A stretch of 64,000 nucleotides of DNA from Polychytrium aggregatum. Taxonomy: Eukaryota; Chytridiomycota; Chytridiomycetes; Polychytriales. This document shows, one piece after another, positions 42,990-57,785 of this stretch. The notes below the pieces were generated by a model, which saw nothing but the letters and a program-made list of their open reading frames with translations, did no database searches and was not told the origin of the DNA. The position numbers were made by a program, and so were the translations under genes. Location of the stretch: positions 124,001 to 188,000 of the forward strand of contig NW_026516216.1 of assembly GCF_025602895.1 (NCBI RefSeq), given 5' to 3'. The stretch's first letter is position 1. Each line of letters opens with the position of its first letter.

Positions 42990-43110
42990 CTGCTGATGTT
43001 GTTTCTGCTAATTGTTCTGTTCGATACCCTCGTTGGTTGTTCCTGCTAATTGTTCTGTTCGATACCCTCGTTGGTTGTTCCTGCTGATGTTGTTCCTACT
43101 CGATACTCCT
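42990..43110. repeat. tandem repeat of about 39 bp
   Basis: The unit gctaattgttctgttcgata(...)gttggttgttcct occurs twice in full and is followed by diverging partial copies of gctgatgttgttcct and gctgattgttcct. The rest of 42910-43384 has no gene; it leads into a CCATCCAG-rich leader before the deformylase start. Confidence 0.85.
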
Positions 43111-43384
43111 GCTGATTGTTCCTGCTGATTATTCTCGCTTCTCTGCCGCACTGCGACACTATCCCTCTGACCTGCCCAGCTGTCTTGCCTCTGTTTGTTC
43201 TCATTTCCCTCTTCCTCGATAGCACACCGCCATTGCCATCGAATCGCCCGCTCCGAAACAACCTCTTGTGCCACCGCAGTCGCGCAGCCTCGTTCCCACT
43301 TTTCTGCTTTCGCGATCGCAGTCTTCCTCGTCTTGGTGCCCATCCATCCATCCAGCCATCCAGCCATCCAGCCAGCCGCCAACC

Positions 43385-44223
43385 ATGCCGTCGATCCTGC
43401 AAACCGTCCGATATGCCCTCAAGCGCCCTCCCACCGTCCTGCGCGCCGGCCACCCTCTGCTGAGACTCAAGGCCGATCCCGTTTCTCCAGCCGAGCTCAC
43501 GACACCGAAATTCAAAAAGATCGTTTCTCAAATGAAGGAGGTCTTTTCGTCGCCATACACCCCCGTCATTGGCCTGTCGGCCCCACAGATCGGCCATTCA
43601 GTCCGGCTGATCGCTGTCCAGGTGACAGACTCAAAGACCTTGAAGGAGAAGAACATGAAGCCCTTCCCACTGACATTCATGGTCAATCCCGAGGTGACGA
43701 TCGTGGACACGGATGCACGCAACTGGGTCTCGGACTATGAGAGTTGCGAATCGGTCCCCTCGTACAATGCCCTCGTCAAGCGGGCCGAGTCGGTCAAGGT
43801 CAAATCTCTGGATCTGGACGGAAAAGAGGTAGGCACGCTGCTGCTCAGGCCGCTTGGGCTGTTGCGTCTGCATGGCTGTTGCATCGGGTCGGCCACCCCA
43901 TACTGAGCTGCTTCGAATCTGTGCTATCGATCCGCAGGTCAGCAACGAGTTCCACGGCCTCCTCGCCCGGATTGTCCAGCACGAAGTCGATCATCTCGAC
44001 GGCAAGCTCTATATCGACTGTATGGACCATGGATCCCTGCGACATGATAAGGTAGGCAGGCCAGCCCCAAGGGCATGCTCGCTCTCGGGTGCGTACCAGT
44101 GCCCTTGCCATCGGGCTGGAAACTAACGCAGGAATCCACCCATCGCCGCCCCACCACCCATTGCCTCGCCAGTACATCGATCAATTTGAGATCCATACAC
44201 GCACCAAACCCAAGCGAAAATAA
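43385..44223 (+). CDS. peptide deformylase, probably mitochondrial
   Basis: Three exons close in phase: 43385-43828, 43938-44051, 44173-44223, giving 202 residues. The three deformylase motifs are present: VIGLSAPQIG (motif 1), ESCESVP (motif 2, metal-binding Cys, usually EGCLSVP) and QHEVDHLDG (motif 3, two His ligands and the catalytic Glu). The enzyme removes the N-formyl group from new proteins in mitochondria. The first 25 residues are basic and lack acidic residues (SILQTVRYALKRPPTVLRAG), which suits a mitochondrial presequence. The third exon is chosen because it keeps phase and gives a short basic tail; an alternative acceptor at 44131 would read a longer, less likely end. Confidence 0.9.
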
Positions 44224-44692
44224 GAGCGGCTGCGATGCAGAATCCGGCCGTCTTCCCGCTGCGCTGGCAAGTCGGCCATGTGTGCTCTGCGGCTCGTCAA
44301 TAGAATGTGGCCATCGTCCCGTCCCGTCCAGCCCCGTCCGTCCCTGCCGCTGTGGCTCGATCCCCCGCCCATCCTCTCATGCAGTCGTCCCCAGCCGGCG
44401 AGGCTCCTCCCCAACTCGATCGCCCAGCTGCAGCCCGGACAGATCGCCAGCGGCCGCTGTGCGTCTCTGACGACAACCCGCCTTTGACTGCTGGCTTGTC
44501 TCACAGCACAAAAAGAGAAAGTACTGAGCATCTGTTTCGTGAGACGACGGGCTTGTGCGTTTTTGGGCAACCCCGCCTGCCTCGCTGGTCGCCGCTTTCT
44601 GTCCCGCTGCTGTCGCTGCCCAGGCCCATCGCTTGCACTTCATCACTCTCAAGAGGCTCCCCCCCCCCACATCCTCATATCCTGCCTCCGGT
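44224..44692. other. intergenic between deformylase and kinase
   Basis: About 470 bp. A CCCCCCCCC tract lies at 44660-44668, 25 bp before the kinase start. No gene supported. Confidence 0.5.
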
Positions 44693-47461
<2,769 letters not shown>

Positions 47462-48922
47462 GCTGAAGCAGAGTCAATTGGAGATACCTGTGCTCTGCTT
47501 CTTTCATTCTGTTTTCCGGAGTAGCTGGCGGTTGTGAGTCCCGCTGGGCCGCGTCCCTCTGTCTTTTACCAACCGCCCCTCCCCCATCTGTTCCCTTTCA
47601 TGCCTGTTTGTCTGTTTGACTACTTGTCCGCTTGACTGCGTGTCTGCTTGACTGCCTGCCCACATTTGTCCCTGCATAGCTGCGCTTGTTCACCCCCATT
47701 CCTTCCTCGGCGTAGATGCCACTGGCCATGTGTGCGGTTGTTCGTCGTTGGCTTGTCGTCGCTTTCCCTTTGCTGTGCGAAACTTGATACTGCGTTCCTA
47801 TCGCTTGTGTACAAAGCGGCCCCCTCTCTACCCAACAACCCACAAATGGGACGGCCGAAATACAATTCATTCAGAAACTCTCACTCCATAATCCGCAATG
47901 GTTTCAGGAAGATGGCGGGATATCGCAGTAGTGTGCCATAGCCCCTCTGTTTTGTCAACTGGGTATGTCGCTTGGTGCAGCTTCCGAGTGAAGATCGTCG
48001 GTCGCGCCCCAACCCACAATCGATATGAATGCAGTGAGCATGTCGCTCGTGAACACACTGAGCCGATTGCAAAGTCAAGTGTGCAGCAAATAGCCAATCA
48101 GATGTTTGGTTTGGGAGGATGAGATCAGCGACTGCCTCTCTCACGGCTGATTCGTCCTGTCATCAAGTGCGTTCTCTGGCCACCACCTCTTTCAGCTGCA
48201 AACCTGCTGCTCTCTGCACTTGTCCATCACCTCCTCGCCAGTTACTTACTCGCTCCAACTTGAGCCGTTCACCTCCCAGACCATGGGATCTCTGTCAGTC
48301 GGCGCCTCAGACGGCCTATCGCCGCCCCAGCTCGAAAGCACCCAATGCAGAGTCGAGACTCGTAGTCGTATCGAGCTTGGACCGGCATTCGCAGAAAGCA
48401 CCGCCAGGGATGTGCTGGTTGCAAAGACTCTTGCCCCTGCAACACACCCGCACGCCAACACTCGGCGCCCAGCAAGCCCATGTCCAGCTGCCAACGGCAT
48501 CCCCGAAAGAGCGGCTTGGCTCCCGAGCTCACTGCCAGCCGCATATGATCAAGTCCCACCCGCCGGCAACACCCGCAGCGATTCGGGCCGTTGGCACAGG
48601 GAGTGGGTTTGTATCAACGTCGAATGCATTGTGGGAAGCAGTACATGTGCTTGCGTTCGGTCGTGTGGTACGATCGGCGCTGCCTCGTTGCTTACATCAA
48701 TCTGGTTCGCCCCTAAATCGCCTGCGATGCGGTTTGCTCGCTCAAAGAAACCCTCAGGCTTCCCGATCCTTGTCCCGGATACCCCAAAGTCTGCATTTCC
48801 ACACCATAGGCTGCTCGACGAAATCTCTGAACAAGGTAATAGTGCTCATGGGACGGCGTAACGATTGACTTGGTTTCGCACAGCAGTCCGGCGATCGTGC
48901 ATTCAGAGGCACTCCGTGAGCC
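47462..48922. other. region between kinase and IQCH-like gene; no clear gene
   Basis: Two overlapping plus-strand frames of 250 (48119-48868) and 213 residues (48220-48861) are open together. Neither shows a domain or hydrophobic pattern, and both are rich in Pro, Ser, Arg and Thr. The ATG at 48283 has a good context (accATGg). They may be a 5' exon or leader of the next gene, or chance open frames. Confidence 0.4.
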
Positions 48923-51900
48923 ATGCAGCACTCATCCACCGTGCTCGACGCAGATGTACCACTGTGCGAAATCCCATACGAGCTTCCGTACGGCGCTCCT
49001 AACGAAGTTAGATTGGTTCGTAGCCGCATGTCGTGTGCTCCTGTGTGGCAGTGTGTGCAGTGCTCTGTCCAAACAGCAGGCTATTCAGGTCTGATTCCAT
49101 TGCGGCGTCTTGCAGAAATACATCGAGTCTTTACTGGGAACAAAGCTCCCGCCACTGTACGAGCCAAAGATTCGCGGCGTCACATCAAAGTTTTCGGAGC
49201 TGAGTCCCAGAAAGCCCGCCAGGCCCGTCCGGTCCAAGCTCAAGAACTCGCACGTTTTCAAGAACCTTCCCACGGTGCTACCCAGACTACGGGTGCCCCA
49301 GCCCTTGCAGCATGACACCAAAGAACTCATACTTAACGCAGATAAGGTAGACCCAGGCACGCAGAAGCAGCCGGTCTGTTGCGTTGGGAGGAAATCAATT
49401 CTACCGCACACGCTGACGGTCACTATCCACATTGCATGGGTGCTGTCAGGCCGGACTCGAGTCGCTGATCAACCGAGGCTACGTCCCATACTCCACCGAC
49501 CTGCCATTCCTCATCTCCACCGAGCGGAAGCTACTTCACGCACGAAAGATGCTACTGATGCCGGCGGCCCTCAAGAGCGATGTGAAAGCAACCCGAGAGA
49601 CCTTTCTTGGACCATACAGACCACGAATTCACATGGATCTCACCTCTCCAATGGCATCATCGCGGATGCTGAACGCCTCTTTCCAGTTGTCTCGACGGGC
49701 TCGACAGCTTATGATTGAAAAGCGCTTGCACTGGGTAAGATCATTGGCATCAGCTATCCAGGGGTCAGCTGGGTGCCATCGTTGCCATGAGAATCTCCCC
49801 AATGGCGGCTGATCCGCTCATAGACATCATCACAAAGGCCCGGCCCCTGCGCGAAAGCCCAAGTTGAGGCTACCGAATCGCATTCCGACTAACCCCGCCT
49901 GCTTCAATAGCATAAGATACCGTTTATGTACACCAGCGCACCGAAGCAGTGGGCATCGCTGCCAGAAATTATCGAAGAGTACCGCAGGGCCCGCAAGCTG
50001 CTCCAGATCCAGGGCTTTCTTGAGCCGCCGAGCACCAAGGATCCAAACCCCACCCCTCAGCCGCGACTCTATCACCTGTCCTCACGGCCATCGACGGCAA
50101 ACTCACCGCACACCGCACGTCGCCCCGAAGGATGGGTGATTGCAGCTCTATGTGGCCGATTCATCCAATCGTCATCGGCGTATCAATCCTTCCTTGCCAC
50201 GCATCCAGATACGTTGCTCCAAATCTTGTGGGTCATAGAGAGTCTGGAAAAGTTTCTCACGGCTTATTCAGGTGCAGTTCTTTGGGCATCGACTTCTCCC
50301 CTTGCAGAAGTGTAGATCGACAGAGGCCGGATGCCTATATATCCAGAGGCAGCACGAGGCAGCACTCCAGCATCTTCACGCCGTTGCGTAGTGTTTTGCA
50401 CCAGGGCACTGATCCTGCCAAATGTCGTCAAAACCACAGTTCCTTGGGCCGAATGCCGATGCCAAGCGATTCTCGATGTTTCAAATCGAATGTTTTTCAG
50501 AACCCTGACCAAGGAGGAGCTGATGGATACCCTGGAAAACAGAGATGAGGTATTTTTTGCAAACGACACAAGCGACCGCCTGGTTTGCATATGGATGCGG
50601 CGTACTCGATCGCTGAATCGTGGAGCCTGGACACCCTGCCGGCCGGCCACCGGTCTGGGAATGATAGGTACTGGCCACAGTCTCTACGCCTGGACGTCGG
50701 TACACAGCCACCGGTGCTACGGAGAAGGCCGCCACCATCATCCAGTCCACATTCCGGATGTTCGTGCTGAGGTGAGCCGTGCAGAGGGAAGCTCTACAGC
50801 GCGTGCGCAGCTTCATCATAACTTCAACTGTCTGCCGAGTCTGATGTGTGGCCGGGCAACCTGGATCTTTGACAGGAGGGACTTTATCGAGTATCTGCGG
50901 AGACTTTGGGCCAAACGGACCCTGGTAAAGCACTGGCGAGTCAAGAAAATGAGAATCTTGCTCATGAGCTCCATGAAGGTATGTCCAAGCCAATGAGATC
51001 ATCGAGTCGGTTGATTGGGTCGTCAGCAAGCGCGGTCTCGTCCTCGTATCGCCAAAGGAGTCACGTCTTGTCTTTGTCTCGCTTTCTGTTTGCGAACTGC
51101 ACACTGACCTGCCGCAACGCTTTCGTCGTAATGCTCGATAGAAACAATACGAGTTGCTGCACTACAAAAAGTTTACGCGGCTGCGAAAGATCATGATCCG
51201 AGACTGGCTCCAGATTATGGGCCAGAGCAGGTTAGTATGCCAAGCACACTAGTGGCTATGTTGTGCCGCGATGAGCGCAGTCTCACTCGCTAGTGTGTAC
51301 GATCCTTGGAGTGCCAGATCCAGCTTGCCGATGGGATCCCTCAGCTACTGATAGCAAACCCGATCGCTGGATCAGGTTCCTCATCGTTCTCTCTCCAAAC
51401 AGGCGCCACAACGGCTATTCTACACCAGATATCAACTTTGGAAGGTTCGATAGGAAACATTGGCTTTGCCATCGTCTCGGACACAGTCGCGAACACAGTC
51501 TCTGAGCAAACTGGCCTTCTTTGTACTCGCCGTTTAGATGTGCAATGCTGCTGGACGAGAGCGTCGACATGATCATCATCACGACATATCTTGACGACAC
51601 CCTTACCGAGTATTACCGAAAGTTTCTTGGTATGACACAGTGCTCTGTATCGTTTCTGGTGTCTTGAAAAGTACTGACTGAAGCCCTGCATTGTATCTGA
51701 CAGGACATGGCTTCTCGGACCGCAATCCGCTGACAAACGGACGCATCAAGATGGTCGTCCCAGAGTGCGCCGAGCACTATCCGCGCGATGCTTCGCTCAC
51801 AAAAATGACTGTTGCGAGCACCCGCTGCCTCAACCAGATCAGGGAAATGATCAAGATGCGCCCGGCGCTGCTTGTTGTCGATGTCGTCACAGAAGACGAG

Positions 51901-54900
51901 GTTACCTTGAGTTCGGTGAGGAGGCGCAGATGCAGTGTGCGTCGTGGCCTCACACCACTCGGCAGCCTCGCCAAAGCCACCGTTTCATCCACCAACGGCC
52001 TTGCCACACCTCGCAGTAGCTTCTCACCAGCTGCTTTGTTTTTCTAGATACTCGGAGTTCCGATCTGCGGCCCGTCCACAGAGTCTTACGAGAAGATCAA
52101 CACTCGCTCGAACGTCCATAGGATGCTGAAGAATCTGGCGCTCCCCGTGCCACCAGGTAAAAGTGCTCTATCTGCACTGACCGGGCACCTGGACTCCGTG
52201 TCCAAAGCCCACGACGATCTCGACTGGGAGACTTACGCTCGGCTTCATACGGAACTCTAGGGACGCGATCGTCCTCCAAAGACACCACCAACGCAGCAAT
52301 TGACTTGATGAAGGCAATGGTTGTTTATTCAGAGACCAACCGCTGGTGTCTGCATGTCGACGAGCCCATCAAACGAGTGCATGTTCATCGAACCCCTGTA
52401 CCTGACGGACTCCTGGGTATGTGACTAACCACGCCGATCGATCCACAAAATCAACCGCTCGCGCCAGAACTTCTCGGTATCGTGTGTGATGATATAGCGA
52501 TTCTGCCACTCGTATAGTCGCAGTCTCTAACTGACCCCCCTCGTCCCCACTCGCCGATATCCGACAACGATGCAAGTTCGCGACTCACTGAGCTTCAAGG
52601 ATATATTGACCAGCTCCAAGCCATCCCAGCCACTGCACCGAGCTGCGATGCCTTCGCCGCTCGGAGAGCATGCTCCACCGCATCACAGCAACCATCCAGA
52701 TGGTCACCTCCGTTTCATCAAGTCTGTTCAAGCGCCGGTGTCGGTCCCAAGCACTCCTATTGGATCGTCGGCACATCTCAGCTCAGCAGGCATCCTCAAG
52801 AAGCGCCTGTCGGCAATGGATATGGACTCTATGGGATCGAGCGAGTCGCTCGGGTCGACGTCCCATATCATCTCGAGTTCCTCTCTGAGTCAGCACATCA
52901 CACAGGGCCACTGGGAGCAGATCAAGGCAGCAATCAACACCGATATCGAGGGCAAAGTGGAGGAGATGAAGCAGAAAATTGTCCTCGCCGAGAGCATACG
53001 GGACATGGACATGTTTCTGTACCTCTGGCGGCGATGGGGCGTCTACATCGAGGCATCACCGACGCCAAGCGGGGACCAGTATACCAAAGTCGAGATCCTC
53101 ATTCTGATCGAGCCCACGGGCAAATGGAAGCTGATCGCCACGTGTGAAGCCGTGAGTCATACCAGCAAACGTCGCTAATTTCCATGGGGGGGGTTGTCTG
53201 CAGCCTCAACCCCAGTCACAGTTTGAAATCCAACGTCGCTGTGTTCAATCATGGCCATACACCTTCTATCTGTGCTAACCAACCTCTATTCCTAAACTGG
53301 CAGCTGTACTCCGCCGAGCATGAAGAAATCGGGATTCTCACTCCGCAGCGATCCTGTAGCATGGACAGCGTCCGAGACTGGATGCAGACCATCGCGCGGC
53401 ATTGCGTGACCGAGGACATCATTGGATACTTGACTGTCGAGATCTATTCTATTGGAACAAGCTATGTCTGTATACCGCTGCATCCCGGGGCCGTCTTGAT
53501 CGCGCGCTTGCTTGTTCTTGACTAACTGCAATCGATCCACAAAATCACAGAAATCGAAAAAGCACTGGATTTCCATGATCTATCCATACTTCACCGCCAA
53601 CATCCTGCGCGCCATGGTTCCGATGGTCCTGTCATCGTGCCGCCTCGAGCATCAGAGCATGCAGCTGATCTTTGACAAGACCGAGATTCCAATGCACACG
53701 TACTTTCTCAACTCGGCCAAGTTTGCAGATGCCGTGAGTAGCAGTTGCGCTGGCAACCGCCGAGCAGGTACACGAGTCTCGGCATGCCTGACTCGACTGA
53801 CGCCGCTGTCTCTTTCTGACAGCAAAAAATCAAAGCATCTTTCTACAGCAAGATCGTCGGCAATTCGTCCACAAAGGAGGCGCGACATGCCCTGTATTTG
53901 CACCTGGAGCACTCGCAGGTGGCTCTTCTGAGCCGTGAGGGCATCATCGGCGTCAACATCAAGCACGGAGTAGAGTGGGACGAATGGGTGAGCTCCACGC
54001 CGACGAATGGACAGCGTTTGGTTGATCCAGGGGCCATACACGGGACTGTCAAGCACACCACTTGCGGCATCTTTATCCCATGGTCGATGACGTCAACCAC
54101 ACATCGGCACCCACTGACTCACCTCTTGTGTCTTTGAAATTGGCCTGGCTTCACTAGACAAAATCAGGTATATGCTTCCCGACCCTGGACACGCGATGGA
54201 AGGGCTCGTTCCCAGTCATGTAAGTGAATCCATCAGGACATGCGCTGTGCAAGTGAGCGTGCTCAATCGATGCCATATACCTAACGGCAGTATCGATGGT
54301 CTAACTCGTCGATGCAGAATGGTTTCCAGCTCGCTGCAGGCTCTCTTCGAGGGCACGCTGAGGAACATGGTCAAGATCAACCGCCGCCTGGCCACCAACG
54401 AGCAGATACGGGTCAATAACTTCAACGTATGTTCCACTGCGTTGTGGATTATCAACTCGGGAGAACTTGAACGTGTGAGCTGCCATGTTGGGTAACGTCT
54501 CCTCTCACCTATTATTTCAGGCGGTAGCCTCTAGGATTCTGCAGGAACTGGTCGTAGTCCGAATGGCAGGCGAAGGATCTGCCCATCCTAAATCTGCGAA
54601 CACGCAAGCCCAGTCTACTCGATCTGCAAACGATATGGGCTCCCGCTCAAAGTTGAATCGGTCAACAACCTTTGGAAAGGGCGGCGAGGCGCCAAGGATT
54701 CCCAAGCCTCTGATACATGAGCAGCCCAAGTCCGTGGCTGCCGAGTACACGTTCGGCATCAACATTGGCGGTCTTGGACCAGAACCCAGCCGTCTCTGGG
54801 TCTCGCATGCGGCATCGTCGAGCCGGAAGAGCCCCGCAGCCGCAAGAAAGGAGCGAGAACATGGACGGATACCCGGCACCGATGGTGATGCGCCGGACTT

Positions 54901-56035
54901 GGAGACCCCCGATGATGTGGTTCGATGGATGCACAGGGCCATTACTGAGCATCGGAACGGCCCGCTCGAGCAACTCATCCAGTGTGTGGTCAATCTCTCG
55001 CTATCACCGCCGGCGTCGGCCTCTCGACGCCGGCGAGCCGATGCGCAAAAGGAAGACCCAAAGCCGCAAATCAGCCCCGAGACGGTCGTACTCCTGGCCG
55101 AAGGCGTGCCCTCCAAGATGGCGGCCGAGCTCGACCCCACCTTCGTTAGGCCACCTCTGAGTCCCGTTTACTCGAAGCGGCGCCCATTTCTACCCAAGCC
55201 AACGCCGTCACAGTCTCGGACCATGTACCAGAAGATGGAGAAGGCGGTTGATCAAGCACTTTCCGAGGAGCGACGACAGCGCGCTGCCCGGGAGGCCGCC
55301 GAGCAAGATAAACGGGCCCGGCTCCGCGAAAAAGATCAGCAGGAGGCCAAGTTGGCGCTTGCCGATATCCGGCAAAAGTCGCTGATCGAGCAAATGTCGC
55401 AAAAGATCCGCGACGCCTATGTGGCTCTGGAAAAGCGCCGCTCGAGTTTGAATGTTGTCAGCGAGGCAGCAGCGCCGGCGACGCCAGCCCCTCAGCCCGC
55501 TCCGGTCGAACCCGAGATCATTCCGACACCGAAGCAACAGCCGGCTCGAGAGACACCCAGCGCCGACTGGAACGAAGGCTACGAGCAGGTCGAGCGCATT
55601 GTGACCCGGCGGCCGTCCATATCGGGCTTTGTCGGCAGTGTCATTGCCGATCTGATGCGGGAGAGCTCGGATCGGCCGCTCACACGGTCGACAACAGCCA
55701 CAGGCGGGCAGCACAGCGAAGTGCCGTCTCGGATGACCACCTCGAGCCGGAGTGGGCACGACACCTCTGGCCGAGACCACGGATTTGCTCGGACACCGTC
55801 GCTGGTCAGGACAGCGACGAGCGACAACAGCCGATCCAAGGCAGCCAGCACACTGCAGGCCGTCCCGGAATGGTCATTAGCTGGAGCCCAGGTTGCAGAG
55901 TCAAGGGAGGGAATTGGGCCGGCTGATCTCTCCGAAAGGGGAAGACAGAATGCTCGCCGGCTGCGAGAGTCCATCCAAAGAGACGCTGAGCAGCACGGCC
56001 AGAGCACATCTTCGGGCACCGACGAACAGACATGA
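48923..56035 (+). CDS. IQCH: IQCH-like IQ-motif protein
   Basis: A long, many-exon gene. The start Met at 48923 follows an in-frame TGA by one codon. Exons read with phase: 48923-49006, 49116-49346, 49450-49734, 49917-50271, 50324-50387, 50501-50549, 50668-50771, 50876-50978, 51142-51230, then further exons to a last exon 54522-56035. The stretches 51231-51535 and 52140-52570 are unresolved. An IQ motif is at EKAATIIQSTFRMFVLR (about residue 380), followed by basic helices (LRRLWAKRTLVKHWRVKKM). Then come the ATP-grasp-like IQCH blocks: LLDESVDMIIITTYLDDT; LLVVDVVTEDEVTLSS with ILGVPICGPSTESYEKI; RWCLHVDEP; WGVYIEASPTPSG with KVEILILIEPTGKW; IIGYLTVEIYS; and SGICFPTLD. The C-terminal 500 residues are disordered with a coiled coil (SEERRQRAAREAAEQDKRAR). 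Animal IQCH is a calmodulin-binding sperm/axoneme protein. Placement in this family is from motif recognition. Confidence 0.72.
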
Positions 56036-56640
56036 CCAAGCCGCCGCCATGAACATGTTGTACCGCCGCTCGCGTGGGAACAGGCAGAGCAGCCATGGTC
56101 GCTCCGCCAATACAGATGCCGAACGGGTGCCCCCTCCCTTGCGCTAACTTCATCGGCGTTGCCCACACGGCGACTGGCTGCGGCCCGTTCCAACAGGCGG
56201 ACATGGCCGTCCCTGCAAATCCGTGCACACCGCCAGCCGCACTGCCAGCCGCACTGCCAGCGAGTGTCGCCGCCGGGATTCAGGGTTTGGCGTGTCCACG
56301 TGGCCGCCCGCGACGGCCGCCTCCGTCTCCACCACCCCCGGCAGCTGCGGTCTTGGTCTGGTCCGGCCCTGGTCCGGCTCGCCCGAGCATCTTGGACCTG
56401 ATCAGCCGTCTGCCCATTGTTTCGCTCGGCCAGAGTGATCCGTTCTGCATCCGCTCGCCGACACCTTTGTCTGACCTTGCCTCGTCGCCCAGCTCCTTCT
56501 CCCGACTCGCGCACCCGAACCCGTCTCGTCCGCTCGCCGCCCACAGCGTTGCTTCCTCATCCGCCCGATCTGGCCCGCTCGTAGTCCTTTACCAACTACT
56601 CCTCCTGCTCCCTATCTCTGTCTGATCTATCAAAGCTGCG
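56036..56640. other. intergenic between IQCH-like gene and ML-domain gene
   Basis: About 600 bp. Two copies of ccagccgcactg lie near 56232-56258. The last 130 bp are C/T-rich and presumably form the leader of the next gene. Confidence 0.5.
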
Positions 56641-57437
56641 ATGAAGGCCTCGCTTTTGACCCTGCTTGTTGCAGCCCTTGCGACCTCATATGCCACTGTT
56701 GTGCCCCAGCAGGTTGCCGTCCTCGTGCCCCAGCAACAGGACCTGACTTCGGGCTCGGTGAGCTCCTGTGCGTCCCTGACGGACTCTTTTGCGATCGAGT
56801 CGATGGAGATCAGCCCGGATCCTCCCAAGCGAGGGCGCCCCCTGGACGTCAAGGTCCGCGGATATCTGAACGACCAAGTCGACGTCGGCGCCTACCTGCA
56901 AGTCCGGGTCAAGCTGGGTCTCTTCAAGCTCGTGGACACCCGCATGGATCTGTGCGAGGAGGTCAAGCAAATCAACATGGAGTGTCCCCTTGAACCTGGG
57001 TACTACGACATCCACCACACCGCGGACATTCCCTTCGAGGTTCCTCCGGTAAGTGGCACCGCCAAGAACACCGCCAAGCCTTGGGGACGAATGGCCGAGG
57101 CAAGGCCTGGGCGGCGGAGTGCTCTGGTGCAGTGTCGGGAGCATGGTTGGACCGCGATCGAATGCTACGTGGTGCAGTCGGCCAGTGAAAGTGATGGGGG
57201 TGGGTGTGGGTGTGGTGTTGTCCGAACTGCGAGCTCGGATCATCCATCCGTTCGTGGACAACCAGCCCCGGATACCGCCAAAACCTGGAGCTTGGCAATG
57301 TGGTACGGCTCTGTTCTGCATCCGTCGAAACTCACGCCGAATCGGGGGTTCTGCAGGGCCGCTATCAAGTTCATGCTGAGCTTTACCATGCCGATGGCCG
57401 AAACATCTCCTGCGTCAACGCTGCCTTCCGCATGTAG
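56641..57437 (+). CDS. secreted ML-domain (NPC2/PG-PI transfer-like) lipid-binding protein
   Basis: Two exons close in phase: 56641-57048 and 57357-57437, giving 162 residues. A signal peptide (KASLLTLLVAALATSYATVV) is followed by an ML beta-sandwich: SFAIESMEISPDPPKRGRPLDVKVRG, the Leu/Val-rich second sheet, DLCEEVKQINMECPLEPGYY, DIPFEVPP, then GRYQVHAELYHADGRNISCVNAAF. The cysteine placement (SCAS, LC..EC, ISC) is that of NPC2 and the fungal phosphatidylglycerol/phosphatidylinositol transfer proteins. The likely role is carrying sterol or phospholipid in the vacuole or secretory lumen. A poly(A) signal follows 147 nt after the stop. Confidence 0.9.
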
Positions 57438-57583
57438 ATCCGGAGGCATCCCCTTGTGATGTTTGTGCATATATCCCGCCCTTTGCTTGACTCTCTCCTT
57501 TACCACTGGAATCCGCCTCTCCTCCGAAAGCAAGCCCCTCCAATCCAGACCTTTCCCTTCTTGAGCCTCCTCCATGTACACTC

Positions 57584-57589
57584 AATAAA
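57584..57589 (+). promoter_or_regulatory. poly(A) signal of the ML-domain gene
   Basis: AATAAA in a plus-strand context (actcAATAAActgc), 147 nt past the ML gene stop. The rest of 57438-57785 holds a gactgc repeat (57719-57750) and no gene. Confidence 0.5.
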
Positions 57590-57785
57590 CTGCACTTGTG
57601 CCCAGTGCCCTTGCGGTAGAATCCAGCAGAGTCGTCCATCGAGAGAGTCGTGGCGGAAATGCGGAGAGCAACCAGAACCGAGGCCGGAGAATGCGGGTGG
57701 AACTACGTTGCGATTATTACTGCGACTGCGACTGCGACTGCGACTGCGACTACGGCTATGGCTGCGACTACATGCCAATGTCCGG

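Noticed and set aside
49801-49878. ISPMAADPLIDIITKARP frame, possible exon of the IQCH-like gene
   Set aside because: Using it would need a 19-34 nt intron and breaks phase afterwards; a 182-nt intron (49735-49916) joins the neighbours perfectly.
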